Assembly: GCA_003168235.1 (NCBI GenBank)
Contig: PMSZ01000390.1
Coordinates: 1 to 6,531, forward strand
DNA: 6,531 nt
Direction: 5' to 3'
DNA from: Acidobacteriaceae bacterium
GTDB lineage: Bacteria > Acidobacteriota > Terriglobia > Terriglobales > Acidobacteriaceae
A program made the position numbers and the translations under genes. Positions 1-5,867 of the stretch are shown piece after piece. The notes below the pieces were generated by a model. The model ran no database searches and was not told the DNA's origin. It saw nothing but the letters and a program-made list of their open reading frames with translations. Positions within the stretch are counted from its first letter, which is position 1. Every line of letters starts with the position of its first letter.

Positions 1-3000
1 GCAGCAGATCGTGCGGGGGGCGTTCCCGATATAGCCGAAGATCCCGGAATTGCTGAAAATCGTGCTGTTATTAAAATAGTAATTGCCGTTCGATTCCGGC
101 CTCTGCCACGAAAAGGGAGCGATCTGATTTGGCTCGCCCGGCAGCTCGAAGTCGAAACTGTTCATCAGCTCATTGTCGGATTCCGACGTGATGCGAATCG
201 GAAATCCTGTCTTGTAAGTCGTTATCCCCGACACTGCCCAGCCATCCACGTTCTTCCCGGCGAAACCGTTGTACTTTCTGAACGGCAGCTCCCAGTAGTA
301 ACTGAAAACGAAGCGGTGCTTTGCATCGAACAGCGACAACGCATTGTTATTCGCACCCGGCAGCGGGTTCAATATCCCCTCAAAACTCGACGCCTCGTCA
401 ATGGACTTGCTGTACGTGTAGGCCGCGGTAAATTGCAGCCCGTGGGCAAACCGTTTGTCTAGCGAAACCTGCAGCGAGTTATAAGATGAGCTGGCAATCG
501 TGTCCTGCGCAAAAATACCGGTAAACACCGGAATCCCACTGACCGGGCAACCATTGCCGGTCGTTGGATCGCATTGCGGTGACGAGTATCGGCGCAGGCC
601 GACAAAGTTCAGGGTTTGACCTGTTCCCGCTACTACCGTGCCGTTGGGCATATGGAAGCCTCCGCCCACCGGACTTGTGAAGCCAACCGGTACGGTGACC
701 GTGAAAGGAGCGTCCTCGGTGAACTGGGCACAAGGCGGCGGAATGCCACTGCCGGGAGGCGCCAGAATCGCGTCGATATCGACGCAGGTGTTCGGGTTCG
801 AGTAGTTGATGTCATGCGTCGCCAGCAGGCGATGCCCTTGCGATCCCACGTAGCCGACTTCCATCTTCATGTCTTTCGTCAACTCACGCTGGATAGTCAT
901 GTTGTACTGTGCGGAATACTGCGTCCGCATATGCGGCTGGAAATCGCCGTACAGATCAATCGGCTCGAATACCGCCCAGTCCTGCGAAGTACCTCGTTTC
1001 GGATTGAGCACTCCGTTGAACGGATTCAAATACGTCAGGCCGGTTTGTGTCGCCGTATTGTAGCCCTGATCGGCAAACGGCAAATTAAATTGCGTCTCAG
1101 AAAGCGTCGTGCTTCCGCCAAACGGAGGCTCAGCCCCGAACTGTGCCAGCACCAGTTGTTCGATTGGGTTATAGAAAAGTCCCCAGCCCGCGCGAATGCT
1201 GGTCCTCCCCGAACTACCCGGACTCCACGCGATACCGATTCGCGGCGCAAATGCCTTGTAATAAGTCGAGGTCATTCCCGGCGGAACGCCAGGATCGCCC
1301 GGAACCACCAACCCAACCGCATCCTCCGACGTGCAATCCGTATTCGGACCTCCGCAGGGGTACACCGTAGACGACTGCCCCGGACGGAAAGTCTCGACGT
1401 GTTGGAACTTATCCGCTAGCGGAGTGTTCAACTCCCAGCGCAGCCCATAATTCAACGTCAGATTTGGTCTGAGCTTAAAGCTATCTTGCGCATAAAGATA
1501 GAATCCGGTGTTGCGGACCGCTTCGTTCTGACCTGAACCTTCTCCGAACGTATCTGCCAGGCCCAACATGTAATTGCCAAACAGATCGCCCGCCTCCAGA
1601 TCGTTCGGCCCTCCTCCGTAATAGTTAAATTCTCCATTCACGTTGTAGTAATAGAACTGGTTAAACTGCTGCCGCCGAACATCCACGCCAAACTTCATCG
1701 TGTGCTTGCCCGTAATCTTGGTTAGGCTGTCCGACCACTGGAACGAATTTCCCGTCTGCGGAAGCTCGCCTTCCCAATCGTTGCCGATCGAAAATCCTCC
1801 CGAAATCGCGATGAAGGGCAGTCCCTCGCGGCCGGCTCCGAGATATGGGTGAATGCCGTAAAGACTCCCGTTCGGGTCCGTCGATCCATCCCCGTAAAAA
1901 CAGGGTGGTGGGCCGGTGACCGAGGTAAGCCACGCCGGCGCCGGAGGGCACGAATTCTGCACCAGCTCCGTATTCGCCGGATGCTGAAACGTCTGCTGCC
2001 CCTCGCGGTTGTAATTGAAGCGGAACTCGTTCACCATCGTGTTATTGATCGTCCACGTGTGTGTAATGTTGTACTGCTGGAACCGCTCCGCCACGATGTC
2101 TCCGAACCCTGGGAGATCCGCACCCGCCAGTTCGAAGTTTGCAAAAGGATTGTGCGTGCGATCGTCGTTGAAATAGTAATAGACGCTCAGGTTCTGTTTG
2201 TCGTTCAGCCGGTGGTCAAATTTAAACGTCACCTGATCGCCGCGCACCGCCTCGGGAGGCACGGTGCTGACCAGCGAACCGCCGTTCGGCGCTTGCGGAA
2301 CAAACTGCAGCAGGTCCACCGCCGTCGCATCCATGCAAGCCAGCGGTACCTGACCAGTGGGAAAAATAGGCGGAAGCGTGTTCCCAGGGATGGGAAGATC
2401 GTAAGGCGCACCATCTTGTATTGTCGCCGTAGAACCGTTAACCAGGTAGTTGGCCGCCTGGCATCCCGCACGATTCGTCAGAAGCGCCGAGTTCGCCAGG
2501 CTACCGGCAAGCGGCCCATAGTTCCCGACAATCTGCCCGTTGAAGAGGTTGGTCGGAGACGGCGTTTCCGAGGTGGTTGGCACGGTAACTGCGGGCGACT
2601 GGATCCCCTGCCGGATGCGTCGCCCTTCATACGAGGCAAAGAAGAATGTTCGATCCTTCTTGATCGGTCCACCAAATGTGCCACCAAACTGGTTTTGATT
2701 GAACTGGGGCTTGGCGCAATTAAGGCCTTCTGCCGCCGTCAGGCAGTAGTTATTGGCATTGAGTACCTTGTTGCGGAAGAACTCGTACAGGCTGCCATGC
2801 AACTCGTTGCTCCCCGACTTGGTCACCACGTTGACTACTGAACCCGAGTTGCGCCCATATTCCGCGTCGAAGGTATTGGTCAGAACGCGGAACTCTTCAA
2901 TACTATCCGGCGAAGGTTGCACCGTCGGAAGGTTCGCGAACAGATCGTTGGCGTCACCGCCATTGACGCTGAAATTATTGGATCGTCCGCGTCCGCCATT

Positions 3001-3591
3001 TACCGAGACCGCACCCGCATTGTCGCTTCCATAAATCAGCGTATTGCTGGAACCGACCGTCGACATCACGCCCGGCTGCAGTTGCAGAAGCTGATACGTA
3101 TCGCGCGTGTTGAGCGGCAAGTTCGCAACCTGCCGCGCGTCCATCACCGCACCCAGTTGCGTGCTCGTGGTATCCACCAGCGGCGCCTCCGAGGTCACTT
3201 CGACCGTCTCTTTCGTCGCGCCAATCTGCAGCACCGAGTTCACCGTCACCACCTGGTTCAGATCGACGTTCACCGCGCGTTGCAGGTTCTTCTTGAAGCC
3301 GGTCAGGTCGAAATCCATGCGATAGGTTCCCACCGGAACCTGCGGAAATCCGTAATCGCCGTTGCTGTTCGTGGTGGCCTCATTGCTCACACCGGTAGCT
3401 TCATTGGTTAGCGTGACCTTCACCCCCGCCAGCACCGCGCCGCTAGGATCGCTGACGCGTCCCAGAATGCGTCCGCCGGTGCCTTGCGCCAACAGCAGCG
3501 CAGGGAGCATGGAGCAGATCAGGCAGAGGCTCACCACCGCACTCAATAAACTGAGCCAGCTAAACATCCGGGACGATGTTGACGTCGGCAT
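1..3591 (-). CDS. Oar-like TonB-dependent outer-membrane receptor with N-terminal carboxypeptidase-regulatory-like domain (C-terminus outside window)
   Basis: Reading the minus strand from the ATG at 3591-3589 gives 1197 codons with no stop down to position 1, so the C-terminus is missing (perhaps 50-120 residues, judged from family length). Residues 1-35 form a signal peptide: R8, a hydrophobic stretch 10-34, likely cleavage after LLLA35. Residues 41-122 match a CarboxypepD_reg-like beta-sandwich (GRVSDPSGAVLAGVKVTLTN, then GDYGFPQVPVGTY). Residues about 145-260 form the plug, with SVNGGRGRSNNFSVNGG and EFRVLTNTFDAEYGRNSG, both hallmarks of Oar-like receptors. The rest is aromatic-rich beta-barrel (LTLNYGLRWELNTPLADKF, FTAAYTYSKSID, FDAKHRFVFSYYWELPF). 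Such proteins sit in the outer membrane and import large or scarce ligands using TonB/ExbBD energy. The ligand cannot be read from sequence. The mature part before the tail holds 12 cysteines in six neighbouring pairs. It is divergent from the MerR/XRE/cupin regulator. No frameshift was seen in the stretches I translated, which cover nearly the whole gene. Confidence 0.95.
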   Translation of the reverse strand, partial: MPTSTSSRMFSWLSLLSAVVSLCLICSMLPALLLAQGTGGRILGRVSDPSGAVLAGVKVTLTNEATGVSNEATTNSNGDYGFPQVPVGTYRMDFDLTGFKKNLQRAVNVDLNQVVTVNSVLQIGATKETVEVTSEAPLVDTTSTQLGAVMDARQVANLPLNTRDTYQLLQLQPGVMSTVGSSNTLIYGSDNAGAVSVNGGRGRSNNFSVNGGDANDLFANLPTVQPSPDSIEEFRVLTNTFDAEYGRNSGSVVNVVTKSGSNELHGSLYEFFRNKVLNANNYCLTAAEGLNCAKPQFNQNQFGGTFGGPIKKDRTFFFASYEGRRIRQGIQSPAVTVPTTSETPSPTNLFNGQIVGNYGPLAGSLANSALLTNRAGCQAANYLVNGSTATIQDGAPYDLPIPGNTLPPIFPTGQVPLACMDATAVDLLQFVPQAPNGGSLVSTVPPEAVRGDQVTFKFDHRLNDKQNLSVYYYFNDDRTHNPFANFELAGADLPGFGDIVAERFQQYNITHTWTINNTMVNEFRFNYNREGQQTFQHPANTELVQNSCPPAPAWLTSVTGPPPCFYGDGSTDPNGSLYGIHPYLGAGREGLPFIAISGGFSIGNDWEGELPQTGNSFQWSDSLTKITGKHTMKFGVDVRRQQFNQFYYYNVNGEFNYYGGGPNDLEAGDLFGNYMLGLADTFGEGSGQNEAVRNTGFYLYAQDSFKLRPNLTLNYGLRWELNTPLADKFQHVETFRPGQSSTVYPCGGPNTDCTSEDAVGLVVPGDPGVPPGMTSTYYKAFAPRIGIAWSPGSSGRTSIRAGWGLFYNPIEQLVLAQFGAEPPFGGSTTLSETQFNLPFADQGYNTATQTGLTYLNPFNGVLNPKRGTSQDWAVFEPIDLYGDFQPHMRTQYSAQYNMTIQRELTKDMKMEVGYVGSQGHRLLATHDINYSNPNTCVDIDAILAPPGSGIPPPCAQFTEDAPFTVTVPVGFTSPVGGGFHMPNGTVVAGTGQTLNFVGLRRYSSPQCDPTTGNGCPVSGIPVFTGIFAQDTIASSSYNSLQVSLDKRFAHGLQFTAAYTYSKSIDEASSFEGILNPLPGANNNALSLFDAKHRFVFSYYWELPFRKYNGFAGKNVDGWAVSGITTYKTGFPIRITSESDNELMNSFDFELPGEPNQIAPFSWQRPESNGNYYFNNSTIFSNSGIFGYIGNAPRTICC

Positions 3592-3597
3592 GCGAAT

Positions 3598-3602
3598 CCT
3601 CC
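3598..3602 (-). promoter_or_regulatory. Shine-Dalgarno GGAGG of the receptor gene
   Basis: The minus strand reads GGAGG six bases before the ATG at 3591-3589. This supports that start over the in-frame Met at codon 9, which would also leave an uncharged N-terminus before the hydrophobic signal core. Confidence 0.8.
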
Positions 3603-3637
3603 AAATCCTGGGGGCAAATTTGTTAGGTCCGATTCAG

Positions 3638-3649
3638 CTTGCACGCAAG
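3638..3649. repeat. Second short dyad CTTGC-AC-GCAAG next to the operator
   Basis: CTTGC at 3638-3642 and GCAAG at 3645-3649 repeat the core of the larger palindrome in the same order, 18 bp upstream for the left arms. It covers the plus-strand -35 (3639-3644). Four copies of one pentamer within 37 bp suggest a composite or cooperative binding site. Confidence 0.45.
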
Positions 3650-3666
3650 ACAAACCTTGCTATAAT
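3639..3666 (+). promoter_or_regulatory. Probable sigma70-type promoter for the regulator (and possibly the downstream transport operon)
   Basis: TTGCAC at 3639-3644 is followed after 16 bp by a perfect TATAAT at 3661-3666. The bases just before it make an extended -10 (TGCTATAAT, 3658-3666). Transcription would start near 3673 and leave an untranslated leader of about 130 bases before the regulator ATG at 3803. The left arm of the 8-bp inverted repeat abuts the -10 box, and the box itself fills most of the repeat's spacer. Confidence 0.65.
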
Positions 3667-3677
3667 CGCGCAAGGTT
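3653..3677. promoter_or_regulatory. Perfect inverted repeat AACCTTGC-N9-GCAAGGTT, candidate operator
   Basis: The arms at 3653-3660 and 3670-3677 are perfect 8-bp reverse complements separated by nine bases. The half-site resembles the ACCTTnC...GnAAGGT sites bound by several MerR-family proteins. Its centre (3665) lies on the plus-strand -10, not between -35 and -10 as in classical MerR activation. Binding here would more likely block polymerase on both strands. The neighbouring MerR/XRE/cupin protein is the obvious candidate ligand, but this is inference. Confidence 0.6.
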
Positions 3678-3701
3678 AGAGATTCCGCAGCCCGCTGTCA
3701 A
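3673..3701 (-). promoter_or_regulatory. Probable sigma70-type promoter for the receptor gene
   Basis: On the minus strand a perfect TTGACA (3701-3696) is followed after 17 bp by TAACCT (3678-3673). TAACCT keeps the first T, the A and the final T of the -10 consensus. Transcription would start near 3666 and give a leader of about 75 bases ending in the GGAGG site. The weak -10 with an ideal -35 suggests a promoter sensitive to a bound regulator. Its -10 overlaps the right arm of the inverted repeat at 3670-3677. Confidence 0.55.
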
Positions 3702-3737
3702 GCAGAAAAAAGACAAGCAGAAAAAGAAAGCAGAAAG
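3700..3737 (+). repeat. Three purine-rich direct repeats (AAGCAGAAA) in the regulator leader
   Basis: AAGCAGAAA begins at 3700, 3715 and 3728. The first two copies extend to AAGCAGAAAAA. The copies lie downstream of the predicted plus-strand start (about 3673) and upstream of the regulator ATG. The first touches the minus-strand -35. They may be simple-sequence drift, an A-tract bend, or an RNA-level site. No function is evident. Confidence 0.5.
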
Positions 3738-3802
3738 ACAGCCAGACGAAGCCCCGTGGAACCTGCAGTCCCCAGCGTGGCCCGCGGGCACATTCCTCAA
3801 TC

Positions 3803-4600
3803 ATGTCGAGCGACGCACAAGTCTTTCTCAAGATCGGCGACGTGGCCCGCTTGGTGGGAATCTCTCCCTCTGCCATCCGCGCCTGGGAATCCCTCGGCCT
3901 CACCCGCCCTCACCGCACCGAGAGCCGCTATCGCCTTTACACCAATCACGACGTGCGCTTGCTCAAGAAAGCGCGCTATCTGCGCAAAGTCCGCGGACTC
4001 AATGCCCCCGCCATCGTGCAGATGCTGCGGCTCGAAGGCGCCATCAAACCGGCTCCCACCAATGGCACCGCCGCCATCGGAGCCCGATTACGCCGCTTGC
4101 GCAGCGAGCGCGGACGCAGCCTTGCCCAGGTCGCCTCCGCCGCCGGAATTTCCGTCGGCTTTCTCAGCGCCATCGAACGCTCGCAAATGACCGCTTCCGT
4201 CGGCACTCTGCGCAGGCTAGCACGCTACTACCGTACCAATATCCTTGATTTTTTCGATGCAACGGAATTGAATACCCGATTGGTGCGTCCTCCCAAACGC
4301 AAGGTTCTCGAGGCCGGTCCCGGTGTGCGCATGGAGCTGCTCGCCTGGGGCAACAAAGTCATGGAGCCACACCTTTTTCGCATCAAGCCGAACGCCGGCA
4401 GCGGCGAGGAGTATGCCCACGAAGGGGAGGAATTCCTTTTCGTGCTGCGCGGCGAGTTGCACATCGCTCTCGCCGGCGAAGAGTACCATCTCAAGCGCGG
4501 CGACAGCTTTTATTTCGAGAGTGCCACTCCGCACCACTGGAGAAATCCCGGCCGCAGCGAGACTTGGCTGTTGTGGGTCAACACGCCCCCGACTTTTTAG
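3803..4600 (+). CDS. Three-domain transcriptional regulator: MerR-type HTH, XRE-type HTH and cupin sensor
   Basis: This 265-residue cytoplasmic protein joins three modules. Residues 9-78 are a MerR-type winged HTH: KIGDVARLVGISPSAIRAWE, then G32, R42-Y-R-L-Y46 and the second helix pair around GLNAPAIVQML. Residues 92-151 are an XRE/HTH_3 domain (IGARLRRLRSERGRSLAQVA, recognition helix about 117-127, IERS). Residues 176-262 are a cupin: H206, E210, G217, G233-D234 and H244 mark its two motifs. The usual MerR dimerisation coiled coil is absent and its place is taken by a linker and the XRE domain. XRE plus cupin is the layout of PuuR, which senses putrescine, and the next two genes encode a PotD/PotA-type transporter. 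It is therefore probably a local regulator that binds the palindrome at 3653-3677. The ATG at 3803 gives a complete MerR domain but has no clear Shine-Dalgarno. Effector and DNA site are inferred. Confidence 0.92.
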   Translation: MSSDAQVFLKIGDVARLVGISPSAIRAWESLGLTRPHRTESRYRLYTNHDVRLLKKARYLRKVRGLNAPAIVQMLRLEGAIKPAPTNGTAAIGARLRRLRSERGRSLAQVASAAGISVGFLSAIERSQMTASVGTLRRLARYYRTNILDFFDATELNTRLVRPPKRKVLEAGPGVRMELLAWGNKVMEPHLFRIKPNAGSGEEYAHEGEEFLFVLRGELHIALAGEEYHLKRGDSFYFESATPHHWRNPGRSETWLLWVNTPPTF

Positions 4601-4620
4601 TTTGGTTTCATAAATGGTTT

Positions 4621-4646
4621 TTGGGTAGGACAGGTTGGGTAGGACA
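4621..4646 (+). repeat. 12-bp direct repeat TTGGGTAGGACA, two copies 14 bp apart
   Basis: TTGGGTAGGACA lies at 4621-4632 and again at 4635-4646, separated by GG. It is in the gap after the regulator stop and immediately before the REP-like hairpin. It could belong to that mobile-type intergenic repeat or be a binding site. No coding potential is seen. Confidence 0.6.
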
Positions 4647-4660
4647 CGTTCGCCGGGTGC

Positions 4661-4693
4661 CCCATCCGTGCGCGCTTTTTGCGCAAGGGTGGG
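4661..4693. repeat. REP-like intergenic stem-loop
   Basis: CCCATCC (4661-4667) pairs with GGGTGGG (4687-4693) through one G-T wobble. After a G/A mismatch, TGCGC (4669-4673) pairs with GCGCA (4681-4685). The loop is GCTTTTT. The T run lies in the loop, not after the stem, so this is not a normal intrinsic terminator. From memory, the GGTGCCCCATCC...AAGGGTGGG pattern recurs between genes in acidobacterial genomes. A compact CCAC-G-GTGG dyad at 4712-4720, with a second CCACGG at 4697-4702, may be part of the same element. The whole 4601-4747 gap holds no gene that I can support. Confidence 0.6.
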
Positions 4694-4735
4694 ATTCCAC
4701 GGTCATGTCTCCCACGGTGGTTTGACCTTGCTTCC

Positions 4736-4740
4736 GAGGG
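4736..4740 (+). promoter_or_regulatory. Shine-Dalgarno GAGGG of the binding-protein gene
   Basis: GAGGG lies seven bases before the ATG at 4748. It is the clearest plus-strand ribosome site in the window and fixes the start that gives an intact lipoprotein signal. Confidence 0.75.
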
Positions 4741-4747
4741 TAACTAA

Positions 4748-5812
4748 ATGCTGCGTAGAGTATCGTTAGCGCTGCTCGCCATATTGCTCGCAGTCTTCAC
4801 CGGCTCCTGCGCCAAAAAAACGCCCACCCTCAACCTGCTCGTCTGGGAGGGGTACGCCGATCCTTCCTACGTCAAGGCCTTCGAAGAAGCCAACCACTGC
4901 AAAGTGTCGGCCTCCTACATGGGAACCAGCGACGAACTCGTCGCCAAGCTCCGCGGAGGCAGCTCCGGCAACTACGACGTCATTTCTCCCTCCAGCGACG
5001 TGGCCACCATGATCGCAACCACCGGCCTCGCCGCCCCGCTCGATCTCGGCAAACTGCCCACCTACAGCCAGCTTTCGCCGCAACTCACCTCGCTTCCGCT
5101 GGTCCGCGTCAAAGGCGAAGTCTACGGCGTTCCCTTCATGTGGGGACCCGATCCCATGATCTACGACACCACCGCGTTCCCCACCCCTCCTGAAAGCTGG
5201 AGCGTCATGTGGGACCCGAAGCTCAAGGGAAAAGTTTCCGTGTGGGACGACCTCTCTACCGTCTACATGGCGGCGCAGCTTCTCGGCTACGACCAGCCCG
5301 ATCCCAGTCATCTTTATAACCTGAGCGACGAAGAGCTCGACAAGGTCAAGCAGAAGCTCATCGAGTTGAAGCCCAACATTCGCAAAATCTGGTCCACCGG
5401 CGGCGAACTCACCAACCTGTTTCAGAACCATGAAGTTGTCATCGCCATGGGTTGGCCGCTCATGACCAATCAGTTGCGCAAGAGCAATTTTCCCGTCGGT
5501 GAAACGATCCCAAAAGAAAACACCACCGGCTGGATCGACCATCTCATGATTACCGCCGGCAGCGAAAACAAAGATCTGGCCTACAAGTTTCTCGAGTTCA
5601 TGATCCAGCCGCAGACGCAGAAAAAAGTCACCGACGTCACCGGATACACGCCCGCCAATCCCCACGCCGCGCAATTCATGACGCCTGAAGAAGTGAAGGG
5701 CCTGCATCTCGACGACGTCGATAATTACCAAAGGCGCCTCTATTTCTGGCAAAATGTTCCGCGCCGCGCTAAGTACAACGAAATCTGGAACGAAGTAAAA
5801 GCAACCCAATAA
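4748..5812 (+). CDS. potD: PotD-family ABC transporter substrate-binding lipoprotein, probable polyamine binding
   Basis: This 354-residue protein has the length of the PotD/PotF family. Residues 1-20 form a lipoprotein signal (R3-R4, hydrophobic 5-17) ending in T-G-S-C21, a relaxed lipobox, so the mature protein is probably anchored by Cys21. Compared from memory with E. coli PotD, W33 and Y36 (LLVWEGYADP) match its W34/Y37, D168 matches the D of its DDxxE segment, W236 matches W229, and W262-I-D264 match W255-M-D257. These residues grip the amine chain and its positive ends. The PotD glutamate E171 falls on T171 here, so specificity may differ from spermidine. The two-lobe fold is supported by YDVISPSSD (76-84), YGVPFMWGPDP (126-136) and TGYTPANP (298-305). 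It delivers substrate to a permease that is not in the window. It lies 147 bases after the regulator and 55 before the ATPase, on the same strand. Confidence 0.9.
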   Translation: MLRRVSLALLAILLAVFTGSCAKKTPTLNLLVWEGYADPSYVKAFEEANHCKVSASYMGTSDELVAKLRGGSSGNYDVISPSSDVATMIATTGLAAPLDLGKLPTYSQLSPQLTSLPLVRVKGEVYGVPFMWGPDPMIYDTTAFPTPPESWSVMWDPKLKGKVSVWDDLSTVYMAAQLLGYDQPDPSHLYNLSDEELDKVKQKLIELKPNIRKIWSTGGELTNLFQNHEVVIAMGWPLMTNQLRKSNFPVGETIPKENTTGWIDHLMITAGSENKDLAYKFLEFMIQPQTQKKVTDVTGYTPANPHAAQFMTPEEVKGLHLDDVDNYQRRLYFWQNVPRRAKYNEIWNEVKATQ

Positions 5813-5822
5813 GTTCGTGTGG

Positions 5823-5842
5823 CGCGGGCGCCCTCGCCCGCG
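5823..5842. repeat. Perfect GC-rich hairpin between binding protein and ATPase
   Basis: CGCGGGCG (5823-5830) and CGCCCGCG (5835-5842) are perfect 8-bp arms around the loop CCCT, directly after the binding-protein stop. No T run follows, so termination is unlikely. A stable 3' hairpin here could protect the upstream message and raise binding protein over ATPase, as is known for some ABC operons. It also resembles a short GC-rich intergenic repeat I remember as frequent in acidobacteria. Confidence 0.6.
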
Positions 5843-5867
5843 TGCAAGCAGCGCCCAAACGACGACC

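Noticed and set aside
616..1419. 267-codon plus-strand open frame inside the receptor gene
   Set aside because: Arg-rich shadow of the receptor with no ribosome site or domain; the opposite strand is clearly coding.
1849..2841. 330-codon plus-strand open frame inside the receptor gene
   Set aside because: The Arg/Val/Ile-rich product has no motif, while the minus-strand frame gives continuous, family-typical receptor sequence over the same bases.
3653..3677. Classical MerR-type activated promoter (operator between -35 and -10 with a 19-20 bp spacer)
   Set aside because: The plus promoter has a 16-bp spacer and the dyad is centred on the -10, which does not fit the twist-activation geometry.
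3362..3679. 105-codon plus-strand open frame reaching into the control region
   Set aside because: It is antisense to the receptor signal peptide and CarboxypepD-like domain, and its 3' end overlaps the promoters and palindrome.
3676..3903. 75-codon minus-strand open frame with a hydrophobic C-terminus
   Set aside because: The hydrophobic run is only the complement of the purine-rich repeats; the frame overlaps the MerR domain coding region and has no ribosome site.
4661..4693. Intrinsic terminator after the regulator
   Set aside because: The T run is in the loop and the stem is followed by ATTCC, with no U tract after it, so standard termination is unlikely.
4722..4727. TTGACC as a -35 box for the binding-protein gene
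   Set aside because: It lies only 9 bases before the Shine-Dalgarno, so there is no room for a -10 and a leader.
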